A stretch of DNA of 64,000 nucleotides from Sepiola atlantica (Eukaryota > Mollusca > Cephalopoda > Sepiida > Sepiolidae). The notes under the pieces are model-generated. The model was not told the DNA's origin. It was given only the letters and a program-made list of their open reading frames with translations, and searched no databases. Position numbers and translations under genes: made by a program. This document shows positions 49,241 to 60,919 of the stretch, piece by piece. Position 1 is the stretch's first letter, and each line of letters opens with the position of its first letter. Location: assembly GCA_963556195.1 (NCBI GenBank), contig OY744520.1:6207204-6271203 (forward strand), in the 5' to 3' direction.

Positions 49241-49382
49241 ATTATACATTATTGAAACAGACAACTCATTTTAGATTATCATGTTTTTATATAATACACG
49301 AGCAATACTGAATAGTCTTGCTATTTTAATATATAAAAAGAAAAATGGTTTAAAAGGAAAATAAAATTTTTTAAAAACTTAC

Positions 49383-49726
49383 CAAAACTTTTGAGCGTCT
49401 TTCTCGGCTCACATCCCTCAAAAAAAGCAACTTCTGATAGCCAAACCATTTCGGAACGTAGACTTCAGATCCTGTGTTTATCGATTCCTTCACCTTCTTC
49501 ACCTCCCGCGTAAACTGTGCTCGGACAGTGTTTATTTTGTGTTGCACCTCCTGTTCAGAACAGCACATTCGCTCAGCTAGAGAACGCCAGGCATCTTTCT
49601 TAAGGTTTTTATCTCTGTAGCGCCTGTCCATCACACACCACAACTCGGGCAGAGCCTCGTACATCTCGATGAGATCATTAATTTTCTCCCTATTCCACTC
49701 GGTAACTTGTTTATTCTTCATTAAAC
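49383..49726 (-). CDS. MADF-domain protein, first coding exon
   Basis: Minus-strand exon. A pyrimidine-rich tract ending in tgtag precedes 49726. The first ATG in the exon is at 49721-49719 and encodes MKNKQVTEWNREKINDL. An open frame continues upstream, but that stretch is low-complexity intron-like sequence, so it is excluded. The exon encodes 113 residues and ends after codon VL with a gtaagt donor, phase 0. Residues about 14-104 form a MADF domain: LIEMYEALPELW, an aromatic RRYRDKNLKKDAW block, and KWFGYQKLLFLRD at the end. MADF is a Myb/SANT-like DNA-binding fold common in invertebrate transcription regulators. The domain is also found in Harbinger-type transposon accessory proteins, so domestication is possible. 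An upstream non-coding exon is likely. Confidence 0.85.
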
Positions 49727-50062
49727 CTACAAAAAACACACACACAAACTGCGGGAAGACAATGTATAAAAGGAACGTGGGTAGATGGATACAGCTCGAC
49801 ATTTTAAGCTACAAACAAGATACAGGCGTAATAAATAATGGAAGAGTGGTCGTAGCTATAGGAGCTTTAGTCCGCTCTTTCTGTAGAAGTTACAATATGG
49901 CATCTTGAAAACACCTATGAAATTAAATACATGAAATCGATCGGTCACCACCGGTTAGTGTCTGGTCAGCACAGATCACAACAAAAGGCCGAGGACCGTT
50001 CGTTGTAGATTGGTAGCCAGTTCTCAGCTTGCATGGCTACTAGCACCGGGTTTTACATACAA

Positions 50063-50168
50063 CACCTGGTGTTCTCAAATGGTCACCCATCTAAGTACTG
50101 ACCGGACTCAATGTTGCTTAACTTTGATGATCTTCCGGGAACCGGTGTGTCAGTGAGATAATTGCAGT
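50063..50168 (-). mobile_element. 5S rRNA-derived sequence, best preserved copy
   Basis: The plus strand reads ggtcacccatctaagtactg then accggactcaatgttgctta, close to the reverse complement of molluscan 5S, and ends ggaaccggtgtgtcagtgag. The A-box and C-box regions are still recognisable. It is intronic and single-copy here, so it is a retroposed copy rather than an rDNA gene. Confidence 0.7.
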
Positions 50169-50177
50169 ATAAGCAAA

Positions 50178-50183
<6 letters not shown>

Positions 50184-50212
<29 letters not shown>
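50184..50212. repeat. (TA)n microsatellite
   Basis: About 14 TA units next to the foldback at 50.28 kb. Confidence 0.9.
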
Positions 50213-50218
<6 letters not shown>

Positions 50219-50277
50219 ATGTTAGAAGTGAAGATAAAATACACAATATATCATGAAATGAAATGCTGTGAAGACAA

Positions 50278-50472
50278 GATGCATGAAAAAGACAAAGAAA
50301 AACAAATTAAACACAAGAAAAAAATCATCAAAAACAAGAGATTTACCGGTTTTGTTAGGATCAAATCTTTATCCGAAGATGTTCATTGATCAGAACGAAA
50401 CCGGTAAATCTCTCGTTTTGATGATTTCTTCCTGTGTTTAATTTGTTTTTCCTTTTGTCTTTTTCATACATA
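50278..50472. repeat. Hairpin-forming inverted repeat
   Basis: atgaaaaagacaaagaaaaa to gagatttaccggttt (50278-50356) is opposite gaaaccggtaaatctctcgt to gtctttttcat (50396-50470). The loop is about 40 nt and itself begins gatcaaat and ends gatc. Confidence 0.85.
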
Positions 50473-51150
50473 TGTTAGAGGTATATTAAAGAGTTATACT
50501 AAAGGGGAGGTAATTAAGACAGTCTTTAATACTACAGTATGTAAGATTCAGAAATGTTTTAAAATGCAAAGTCTCAACTAATTATTATGGTCATTTGATA
50601 TTTATAATATCCTTTAAAAATTACGAATAGAAGGGGGGGGGACTTAAGCCGAGAGTGAGATCATTTTGCAATTTGGTCGTTTTTCTCAACGTGAACATAA
50701 ACTTGTAACGATTCAAAAGGTTCTTATCCCCAAAATGGCTGACAATAAGAAAAAGAAAATGCTCTCCTCCATTAAAAAAAAGCATAAAATAAGATTAAAA
50801 TCAATTGAGACTTATTTCTAGTTACAAGAAGAGGGGGAGATAACTGTAAAGTTCAAGTCAGTGCAACCATTCTACTGCGGATAAAAAAACGTTTAATTAT
50901 CGAGCTACATGTTATATCTGGTGTGATACTCAATATTATAACACATCTTTACAAACAGCATGTATAAAGTTCTCCATTTGTCTCACTGCTGCCATGTCAT
51001 GACAGCAGTAAATAAACTAAGTAAACCACTCTTACAAGGTAATAGTAAAAATGAAAACTACAATCATTATCACAAATCAAATTCTGGAAGATAATGTTCT
51101 TGTAATCAGAAAATACTATTCAAATTCCAAATAATTTTTTTTGGGGGGGG

Positions 51151-51490
51151 CCTACACAGTGTAGTATCTGTTCAGTCTCAAGAGGCTGACCTCCACCTTT
51201 TAGGAGTGATAGATGGGTTTATTGCCGGTCGCATGAGGCGCCCTCATTTATAAGTGCCAAAGGGACTATATAGGATATTTGTTTTCATTCTAGAGTGCCC
51301 CTTTTGGGGAGCGGATGGATTCTACACCTTAAAAACTGCCCTTTTATCTGCCTTCATGTTGGCAGGTGTAAATGCATGAACCCCCCACTCCCTGAGTTAA
51401 AGCTCTGTTAATCTGAGTCCCTTGACAACTGCTTTAAGAAACCTTTGCTACTCGCAACCAGGAACCTTTGAAGCCGGTTGGGATTACGGC
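51151..51490 (+). mobile_element. U2-headed SINE, 5'-truncated copy
   Basis: cagtgtagtatctgttcagt keeps part of the U2 head after a poly-G tract. The body shares attgccggtcgcatgaggcg and related blocks with the family. Confidence 0.6.
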
Positions 51491-51681
51491 TGCAGATATT
51501 GATTTGTTAACTTTCATAATCTCTTGATATGCACGTAGAAAAATGAAAATAAATGTTGTTATAAGAAATCATTAAATAGGTTAGAAAAATATTTGGATAA
51601 AATAAAAGCTGACATGAAAAAGTGATTTGTTTGTCAAAAGTATAGGCAGAGATTTTAATTTGTTGACCGTGATAATTTTTA

Positions 51682-52888
51682 CCCCTAATATTAGTGCAGA
51701 TATTTTGAACCCTAATACTAGTGCAGATATTTTGAACCCTAATATTAGTGCAGATATTTTGAACCCTAATACTAGTGCAGATACTTTGAACCCTAATATT
51801 AGTGCGGATATTTTGAACCCTAATACTAGTGCGGATATTTTGAACCCTAATACTTGTGCGGATATTTTGAACCCTAATACTAGTGCGGATATTTTGAACC
51901 CTAATACTAGTGCAGATATTTTGAACCCTAATACTAGTGCGGATACTTTGAACCCTAATACTAGTGCGGATACTTTGAACCGTAATACTAGTGCGGATAT
52001 TTTGAACCATAATACTAGTGCGGATACTTTGAACCGTAATACTAGTGCGGATATTTTGAACCCTAATACTTGTGCGGATACTTTGAACCCTAATACTAGT
52101 GCGGATATTTTGAACCCTAATACTAGTGCGGATATTTTGAACCCTAATACTAGTGCGGATATTTTGAACCCTAATACTAGTGCGGATATTTTGAACCATA
52201 ATACTAGTGCGGATATTTTGAACCATAATACTAGTGCGGATATTTTGAACCATAATACTAGTGCGGATACTTTGAACCCTAATACTAGTGCGGATACTTT
52301 GAACCCTAATACTAGTGCGGATATTTTGAACCCTAATACTAGTGCGGATATTTTGAACCCTAATACTAGTGCAGATATTTTGAACCCTAATACTAGTGCG
52401 GATATTTTGAACCCTAATACTAGTGCGGATATTTTGAACCATAATACTAGTGCGGATATTTTGAACCATAATACTTGCGCGGATACTTTGAACCCTAATA
52501 CTAGTGCGGATACTTTGAACCCTAATACTAGTGCGGATATTTTGAACCCTAATACTAGTGCGGATATTTTGAACCCTAATACTAGTGCGGATATTTTGAA
52601 CCCTAATACTAGTGCGGATATTTTGAACCCTAATACTAGTGCGGATATTTTGAACCCTAATACTAGTGCGGATATTTTGAATCCTAATACTAGTGCGGAT
52701 ATTTTGAACCCTAATACTAGTGCGGATATTTTGAACCCTAATACTAGTGCGGATATTTTGAACCCTAATACTAGTGCGGATATTTTGAACCCTAATATTA
52801 GTGCGGATATTTTGAACCGTAATATAGTGCGGATATTTTGAACCGTAATATAGTGCGGATATTTTGAACCGTAATATAGTGCAGATAT
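51682..52888. repeat. 27-bp minisatellite, about 45 units
   Basis: The unit aatactagtgcggatatttt plus gaaccct is 27 bp, so each frame has a 9-residue period. One plus frame gives TSADILNPN repeats (404 codons). Two minus frames give SIRVQNIRT (481) and ALVLGFKIS (436). Three long frames on both strands arise from length alone. The final units shorten to about 26 bp, breaking the frame. Unit variants (gaaccata, gaaccgta, gatactttg) are clustered. It lies inside the ACBP intron. Confidence 0.97.
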
Positions 52889-53390
52889 CACTTTGCGGGA
52901 TAATCGCAGAAGAAACTAATGAGAATCCCTTTCCGCATAAACTTTCTTTCATTTTTCTGAAAACACTTTAATTCAACTACCTAACACAATTTTAATAAGT
53001 AGACCGTGTTTGTGCGTGACTCCCTTTTCTATCTAAAAAGAAGAGATCTATAGCGATGAAAATGCTATAAACTTAGGTCCGAGTGTGACGGAGCCTCTCA
53101 GAGATGTGTGGACGCATTTAATAAACTACTTACTTTCACCGCCGCCGCCTTCTCCTCTTCTTCCTCCTCCGATTTCATTCAATATGCATTTTTTGCGATG
53201 AAAACGCTATTTCAAACTTAAGTGTGACAGATTGACGGACAAACAAATGAAGCCTCTTATTGAGATCTGGACGCATCTAAAAAGATTGTTAACAAAAAAA
53301 AACAAGCAAAACTGTATAAATTAACTGATATTTGCTCTAAAACAAATTCGTGCCCGAGTTTCAAGAAGAGCGATAAGGACTGGTCTTCTA
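52889..53390. repeat. Two copies of the gtgtgacag...ggacgcat interspersed repeat
   Basis: gcgatgaaaatgctataaac...gtggacgcatttaataa (53053-53130) and gcgatgaaaacgctatttca...ctggacgcatctaa (53197-53281). Related pieces at 11.4, 13.25 and 14.33 kb. Confidence 0.6.
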
Positions 53391-53710
53391 CCAGTACTGC
53401 AAAGAACTTTCACTTCTTCCTTCGTGCAACTAAAGCCAAATGGAATTTCCACAAATAGAGTTTCCTTCTTAGAACTTCGCATCTTTGGAACACATTGCCA
53501 CGAGATTCCTTCCCTGAAGACTACAGTATGGTCGTCTTTAAATCCAATGTCAACAAATACTTGTCAAGCAGTCCTCTTAATTTCATTCATATTTTTTTAA
53601 GAATCTCATAATATTGTTCATCATCCAACTGCATCTCATTAACCCTTATCCTCGAGTGGCTTTTGACCTTGGTAAGTGGTGATTCATTGATATTAAAAAT
53701 AAAAAAAAGC
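53390..53710 (+). pseudogene. LINE ORF2 3' end and tail, same family as 1.95 kb
   Basis: The stretch aaatggaatttccacaaata...cacattgccacgagattcct parallels 2160-2240. The tail has tctcataatattgttcatca once and cgagtggcttttgaccttgg then taagtggtgattcatt. Frames are broken. Confidence 0.7.
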
Positions 53711-54298
53711 CAGTTTTATTTTGTCATCAAAGATCTATTTATGTGCTATTTTCATGGCATAAGATTGACTGTAATACGATGTTTAGTTGCACGGCAAGTA
53801 TACATCAAAATTCGAACTCCAAGGTTTTGGTTGCGAGTTTCATTTCTATTTCAAAACTCGGCATAACAGAGAGTTTGTTAATCAGCCGGGAGACCAGGGT
53901 CGAATCCTCGGCCGAATCAAAAAAAAAAAATGGTACTTGATGCCTTCTCGCTAAACATTCACCATTCTATGATGAGGATGAAAGGGTAAATGGATCAACC
54001 CTGAGAAAGGACTAGTCCCCTCTTCTACATCTCGGTGTAATAGCCAATAAAAAACGCAGCCTTTGAGTAACCCTCAACTACAGTCGATCCATTTAATTAT
54101 TTTTTTAATCTAAGCAATAAAAGTGACAAACCATTGTATATGTGTGCAAAGCAATTTCTACCTCAAAAATGAGAAAATTGGATTCATTTTCTTTGTTTCT
54201 TTTTAGGTATGAAGCTAAGTGAACCAACCCTATTTAAAAATTTCATAGAATATCATGAAGGAGGAGAGAGTATGGGGTGCCAGAATCAGGCAACTTAC
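53711..54298. other. Intronic sequence with a possible SINE B box
   Basis: gaccagggtcgaatcctcgg near 53890 resembles a tRNA B box. No tRNA cloverleaf could be built. No gene. Confidence 0.35.
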
Positions 54299-54361
54299 CT
54301 TCCTTGAGTTTCCAAGCATCCCACTTGGCTTTCCCCTTGAAATCAAGTAGGCCAGGTTGAG
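54299..54361 (-). CDS. ACBP: Acyl-CoA-binding protein, third coding exon (63 nt)
   Basis: A 63-nt minus-strand exon between an acceptor (tttttag) and a donor (gtaagt). The single base left from the upstream exon plus the first two bases here make a Pro codon. The exon then reads QPGLLDFKGKAKWDAWKLKE and leaves one G for the next exon, so it is phase 1 at both ends. The RPGxLDFxGKAKWDAW block is one of the most conserved parts of ACBP and includes the Lys that binds the CoA phosphate. It is too short to stand out as an ORF and was found by looking for splice-flanked ACBP motifs. The next intron is 18,427 bp long and contains the MADF-BESS gene. Confidence 0.93.
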
Positions 54362-55133
54362 CTAAAAAACAAAATATATATACAAACTGATTTTAATTTT
54401 TATCAATTTAAAACCACTAAGAAATATAAGTCATTTTAACAGCATTTTAATAAACAGTAATTTTGTTTAGATTAAATCGTTTTCCTTACATAGACAAGCC
54501 CCTTGTTATATATTAGGTGACTTTGGGAAGAAGACAGGACAAGGCTTTTAGGAGTCCAAGAGATCAAATTTTACATATGGGAACAGAAGATAAAAAGTAG
54601 CAAGCTGAGTGCTCGACAGTGTCCGGTTAGAAGCGAAGTGAAACACGCATAGAAATATGTAGTTCTTAAAATTAGCCAACATTAGCCAACATTTTATGTC
54701 TATCTCGTTTTTCTTGTTAATGGAAATAAATGTATTTTGAGTAGATAGTCTTTGTATTAATTGCAATTAACAACGATCAAGCCAGACAATGAAACTAGAA
54801 AAATTCATCATCAGTTTATCCGCTCAGAGCAAATAAAATGAACAGAATGAGTTCATCTTTCAAAGTTCTTCATTCTTTTACCCCGCAAAGTTACTAGATG
54901 AGCATCTCTGCCATACTAGTAACCCCGCACTATTCCGCAGAAGTACTCAGTTTTGCCCAGGTGATACCTAGGACAATAAAATATTAATGAAAACTATATT
55001 TTTTATAAATAATTTATTTAAAACATATTTGAGATTTTAAAAAAACAGAGGTTAGTTTCAATAAAAAGTTTGGAATATTATAAATTACTAGTTTACTTGC
55101 CCGGGTGTCAAATATGTAGAACATACTTTTATT

Positions 55134-55168
<35 letters not shown>

Positions 55169-57139
55169 CGGAAGTACCCAGTTTTTTTCCCAGAGGATAT
55201 TTAGGCTATAGAATATCAGTAAAAAAAAAATAGATTTTGAATAAATTATTTACTTGGATGCTTCAGTAGCAAAAAAATGTATTTTTGCTCACCATGAAAG
55301 AAAAGCCAGAGAAATGATAATTTTGTCTGTTTTTTATGACAAAATGAGGCAATTTCATCAGAATTATATGGATCAATCAAAAAAAAAAAAGACGCAATTC
55401 TACTAGCAACAACTCTTGTTCGTAGTCTAAAAACAATGTGCAAGCCACAACTTATGTTCAGTTAAAAGTTTTGATCTTGTATATGTTCTGAAGAGGTTTT
55501 TCCTTAAATTATAAAAGAAAAAAAAACATTCAACTATTTAAAACCAAGATAAAATGTGAGGTTTGCTTTATTTATTTTAAAATAATCTTAACCAAGAATT
55601 GATCTTTTATCCCCATCAGAGATAAACTCAAGTGATTCTTTTCCTTCGAGTACATTTGGGTACTTCAGACTGATTTTAAAAAGGATAAAAAGATCCCATT
55701 AAGAAGTAAAATTATCAAAATAGCGAAAACAAAAAAAATAAAATTTTGAACATTAAAACTTTCATGCCACTTCAAAACGTTTTCTAAATAAAGTTAAAAA
55801 GAAAAAAGGTTTTCCTCTAAAAATCTAATTCTCATTAAATGGCAAATCAAGTGTTAACAAAAACAGCTTTAAAAATTTTAATGATATACAATTCCCTAAA
55901 AATTATGTATCTTCTTCAGTTGATCCAGTGGTAGTTGTCTGAACAACGTAAACTATCAAAATATGTAACCCTAGAAAACATGCAAGTTCTCCATCAAAAT
56001 GTCATGGTTTAGTTGATTCTTAGGTCATTTTCGGATGAAACAACTCATGATTTGTAGATTAGTTTGTTTTGTTAAAATATATTTTGTAAATAAAAATCTG
56101 TGAACGATAATTTCTATTTAACTCATAACCTAACAAGTATCACTACTTCGGGTGGATGGTAACGATGCGGAGAGACCAAAGGATAAGTGGCCACAACTTG
56201 CATGCATCCGCTGCAAGGAAACAGTGGCTGCGCACGGGAGCGAATCTGAAACTGTCTGATTTCGAGGCAACAATTGTGATTATGCAAAATAGGAGCTTTT
56301 GGCAGTCCAAAATTATATTTTTGCTCGAGGGAGATATCTCTTTTAGACGCAACGTAACTAACATTGTTCGCGTGTGTTTGGATTGTTGTCGACAACATTA
56401 TTTCACTTTTGGCTGCCGTTCCATTTTTCTGAGGACTCACACCATCACTTAGTTGAATTGGGGCGAGTATTACTGCTGCTGCTGCTACTAAGAACGAACG
56501 TCTTATCTTTTGTTGGTGAAGAGAAGAAAAAAAGAAAATAATCCGGCACCAGAAAAGGCGAATATCTTGAGAGCTGGCATTCAGTGTGTTCTGTCAGGAT
56601 GATAGTGGACTTGGGAGTTACGGCAACTCAGGAGTGACATCACCAAAGTTCCCAAATTGGGCATCACCACTGAATGTAGTTTTTTGTAATACCTAGGACA
56701 GTTAAAACTTCAAGAGTACTCAGTTCATGAACAATTGAAATTCTGCACAAGCTTGGTCAAACGACAGCCATTTTGAAAAGAGAATGTCAATGACTGATCC
56801 AGAGGATTTTTCCAGCTTTCATTTTTATCCGGAAAAAACACCTGTGTCATCTTTGGTGCCAGATAGCAAAGGAATACAATTTTCTTTTTAATAAAAAATT
56901 GAAAAAATATATCTTTGTTCTGTGTTCGTGTTCGACACAATGCGATACAATGTAACTTGCGGCTATCGTGGATCCATAAGAAGTGTAGTGACCTGAAGGA
57001 TAAGTTAACTCCGAACCTCAGCTTCAAGTGTAGGAGATACTGGGACAAGTACCCTCTATTGACAATAATCTCCACAAAGAGATGGTATTAGATGCTAACA
57101 CCTTGGAAGTAGTAGACTTTCTGCCATCTAGAAGATATG

Positions 57140-58270
57140 CTGAACACGGGTGATGGATGTGGACTCAGTCCAACCAGAAGAGTGAAGGCCGCATGGATGA
57201 AATTTCATAAGCTATTATCTCTGATAACATCGTGAGCTGTCCCCCCTCTACATCCAGGGTAAGTTGTATAGAAGTTGTGCCAAGAGCATCATGTTATAGG
57301 GTAGCGAATGTTGGGCTCTCATCCAGTCCTCTTTCCCCCAACTGCAGCACAATAACAGAGCCATGATTAGATGGATCTGACACGTGAAATCTGACCAAAC
57401 CCAACATATTAGGTCAGAAGATTTGCTGAAAGCACTAAATTTGGCGCTTATGTAGACGATGTTGCAATATTAGAGGGAAATAACTTTTCAAAATCCAAGG
57501 GGCATAACTACGTTTGACTTAAAAAATCAAATGCATGTACGCATGGACAGAGGGGTTAAAACTAACATTATTATTGGGGGGGGGGGGTTCTACTTATTAG
57601 GTAATTACGTGTGCTTTCACAACCTGGAACCACCATATATTTTTAAACGTATATTTACCGTTAATTAGTAAAAACATAATAAATCGAAAAATGAAACAAG
57701 TTAATTAACGAACTAAAAATGAAACAATGTTAGGTGAAAATAACGTTAATTATGAACTGGAACAATAAAACAATGTTAATAAACCAAATACAAAAATTAA
57801 TATAATTGTTAATTAACAAAAAACGAAATTATATCACATATTGCTCTCTGATTGCAAGAATTATATGCGGGATTACTTCTCCCTTTTCCTCTAAAAATAA
57901 TAATGTTAGTTCTTACCCCTCTGTCCATCCGTACATACATTTGATTTTTTTAAAGTCAAACGTAGTTATGCCCCTTTGATTTGAAAAAGTTATTTCCCTC
58001 TAATATTGCAACATCGTCTACATAAGCGCCTTAAATTTGCCCAGCATAGAGATTATCCTCAGGGCGAATTGGTTATGCTGGTACGGTCATCCTCTTGGAA
58101 AAACCATTACAGAAGCATGGATGTCTTGAATCACAGGAAGGTTGGCTAGCCAAGGAAAACTTGAAAGCAAGTGATTAGACAAGACCGTACAGAGTGGAAT
58201 TTGGAGACAGTTGATCCGCTGAATCATGAGGACTGGAGAATGAGCTTGCGAAATATCAAAAAACGTCTGA
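57140..58270 (+). pseudogene. LINE ORF2 3' part interrupted by a MITE
   Basis: The plus strand shows WALIQSSFPQLQHNNRAMIRW, then SEDLLKALN up to 57442. After the MITE it continues IEIILRANWLCWYGH and ITEAWMS. This is the RRMIRWM...RSEDLL...RLRWFGHVER end of LINE ORF2. Stops are frequent. It ends near gtgacattaaatgaat, as at 34.1 kb. Confidence 0.7.
57443..58030. mobile_element. 588-bp MITE with about 130-bp inverted repeats
   Basis: The left end ggcgcttatgtagacgatgt and its exact reverse complement at 58030 continue perfectly for about 46 bp and well for about 130 bp. Flanks ctaaattt and ttaaattt match at 7 of 8. It splits the LINE fragment. The interior is AT-rich, with a poly-G tract near 57568. 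Confidence 0.92.
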
Positions 58271-60480
58271 CCCCTGACCCCAAGGGAAAAGTGACATTAA
58301 ATGAATAGTGAAAGAAAGATATTTAAAATAAATTGATCCTATTACTTAGATCTACGGTTGTTTGAAAAACTACTATAAATATTTTGGGTCAGTCAAAAGG
58401 TATTTGTGCATGGAATAAAAAGGTCTTAAATTTTCTGAAACCGGATTTTATTTCAAAATTGTAACAGTTTTTATGAAAATCAAATTAAGAGGGATTTAGG
58501 CAAATTTACTGTGTTGTAAAAAGTGTGACGAGATATGGTGAGTGTTTCAAGCTGAAGTTCAAAACTTGACCGCTTATACAGTAGTCTGCAATATTTACTA
58601 TATGCCATCTCACTCACTACAAAAAATTGTTTGTTGTATTTGTTTACATTACCGGTTTCTGAGAGAACTCAATTCTAATTACAAAGTGTAATGCTTTACA
58701 CTAAGTGAAAACTATTATGTTAACTAATGAACTCAACTCACAAGTGCATACGTTTATATACATACACACATTTCAATAATGACATTTTTTTTTATTGCTT
58801 CCCAATTTATCTAGAACTTAAATGCTTTAATTTTGATATTGATTTGAAAAAAATCATCAAGTGAAAATAGTTTCATAGAGGTAATATAAAATAGTATGAA
58901 TGATTTTTGGGGAAAAAAAAAATATATTTAATGAAAATAAATGATGTTTCAAATGTGTAACAAATGGCATAAAATTTTACATGTATAACAAACACTACAA
59001 TATATGCATCCAAATAATCATAATACACTAGCGAATCATAAAAGAATTATTACTTACCATTATAATGACTAGATGACACACAGATGACACTTGAAGATAC
59101 TGATTACCTATTTAGCGGGTGTGCTGATGCAACATCATACTAATACCTACTCACATTTGCCAAGAAGCTCATGCGAATGTGAAACAAGTTGCAGTTTGAC
59201 GCATTTTCATTGAATATTATATTAAACAGGCCATTTTGTTGGAATATGTCATAATTGAAACAGAAAGCATTTAAGGGTTAAGTTGTTCGGAAAATACTGG
59301 TCGATACTTTTGCGGGGTTTTAGACAACACTTTACATACTTTGATGTTGCCTCTTGGATAATTTTCCAATCATTTCTTTCAGAATACAATTTTGAAACAT
59401 AAATGAAGCTGGAAAAAGAAGAAATGCATAAACTTTTCAAACTCTCATAATGCTTAACAGTCGGTCACCGAATTAAACAGAATATAACGAGAAGGGGCCA
59501 CAAATTGTTGTATTTCAGTTGTACGTGAAAGAATGACAACACACTAATATATAAAAATTTGATGATATATCTTTATTGTCGGTGGTGGTGAAAGAGTGTA
59601 GGGTAGTGAGGAAGGAAGACGCAAACAGGAATTCAACGGCTGGTTTTTATCGGGCCAAAATCGCCAATCAACTCACGATATCAATCTCAGGTTGATTGTA
59701 TAACAATTTATTACACCCCCCCCCCCGCCGTTTCCACCTGCAAACACCCACTGTGGGACTTCACTGTCGATGTAGCCATGCCCCCAGCGCGTTTTATTCG
59801 GCGACAAGGTATTTCTTTCTGCTGCTAACTTTTTTAGATAAATTTAATTAACAATCATTTCTGACAATCCACCATGTTCGCTTTTCTCAAGCAGATGGCT
59901 TAACTTCAATTAATGATTGCTTGATTTTCGACAATCATGTTATATTGTTTTTTTCTGGCTAGGTGCGTGTCAATGTCAAGTGTGCATACTCCTTCCTTCC
60001 AAATGACCTTTTCGGTACATCCAACCTGAATATTTAACAAAGTGATTTGACAGTAAGATGATTTCAGAAATTCCATAGCGGTAATGTTGAAGATGAGGGT
60101 AAAAGACGGTGATGCACTCTTGACAAATGAGGTTTGAAAGTAACCGTTTAACAAAACCAATGTCAAATGTCTAAGGCACTTGGTATCCACATTTTTGTCT
60201 GACCATTTGAATAAAGTTGGCAAAGAGTCTGAGATGGTCTCACACGAGTTGAATAAATGTTTGTTCTGAAATCAGTCACTATTTTCCAAACAATCTAATT
60301 AAAATAACTCGGAAAAGCAGTTATTGTCTTGTTTACCAACAATTTACCACCAATACTAATATTTCAGGTTAGCTGCTGCTGATTGTTGGTATGATGTCAC
60401 TTGGTAAACAGATACAGCAACATACACATTTTGCCACTACAAAGTACACATGCATATTTAATAAGAGAATTTACTCTACT
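58271..60480. other. Unassigned intronic sequence
   Basis: AT-rich. A poly-C tract is near 59717. Frames of 63-105 codons without domains. Confidence 0.4.
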
Positions 60481-60484
60481 TACT

Positions 60485-60880
60485 AATGATGGATGTGTAA
60501 TGTGAGTCTTAAAAACAAGCTTAGATCTGATGACCTCAGAGGAAGATTAAATCTGGACAGTGTAGGGAGATATGTGCAGAACAGAAAACTTCAACGATAT
60601 GGCCACGTTGAAAGAGTGAATGAGAATTCTTCAGTTAGTAGATGTAAAACACTTGAGGTACCAGGTTCAGTTGACAGGGGAAGGCCAAAAAAATATGGGA
60701 GCAAGTGATAAGGATGGATTTGAGAGAAAGACCTAAGACCTAACCAGAGATAGGTTAGTTTGGAAGTTTGTGTTCCTAACATGTAATCTAGTACAACCTG
60801 TTGAATACAACTTGGATAGGGAGCCACGCTACCAGGTAACTGTGAAGCTGAAAAAGACCTCACGAGGGGAAATTAATTAA
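60485..60880 (+). pseudogene. LINE ORF2 C-terminal fragment
   Basis: The plus strand encodes LRSDDLRGRLNLDSVGRYVQ then NRKLQRYGHVERVNENS and GRPKKYGSK. This is the LRWFGHVERM...GRPKKxW end typical of LINE ORF2. It ends just before ACBP exon 2. 71 codons open, then a stop. Confidence 0.75.
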
Positions 60881-60919
60881 CACGGAAAAAAGTCACGGAT
60901 TCAAAAAAGATAAACTTAC

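Larger units (their letters stand above)
35872..54298 (-). other. ACBP intron 3 (18,427 bp)
   Basis: GT/AG intron in phase 1. It contains the MADF-BESS gene, at least six inverted-repeat elements, 5S- and U2-headed repeats, LINE fragments and the 27-bp minisatellite. The 36245-36442 frame has no domain support. Confidence 0.85.
54362..60919 (-). other. ACBP intron 2 (6,558 bp)
   Basis: GT/AG intron in phase 1 holding repeat fragments. Includes actagtttacttgcccgggt at 55087 (dispersed element) and (TA)n at 55136-55166. An unrecognised stretch of about 300 bp at 56.12-56.45 kb is open on both strands. Confidence 0.85.

Noticed and set aside
50063..50168. Functional 5S rRNA gene
   Set aside because: Too many substitutions, single copies in introns, and no T-run terminator at the right place.
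51507..52952. Frames of 481, 436 and 404 codons on both strands
   Set aside because: Produced by the 27-bp minisatellite; three mutually exclusive frames of similar length mean length is no evidence for coding.
53875..53910. tRNA gene at the gggtcgaatcc motif
   Set aside because: B-box-like only; no A box at the correct distance and no cloverleaf could be drawn.
56123..56452. Roughly 100-codon frames on both strands as a gene or exon
   Set aside because: No recognised domain, no consistent splice signals and equal openness on both strands; possibly an unrecognised repeat.
59051..59061. ATG directly followed by gtaagt on the minus strand as an alternative ACBP first exon
   Set aside because: The phase does not fit exon 3 (phase 1) and it lies downstream of exon 2.
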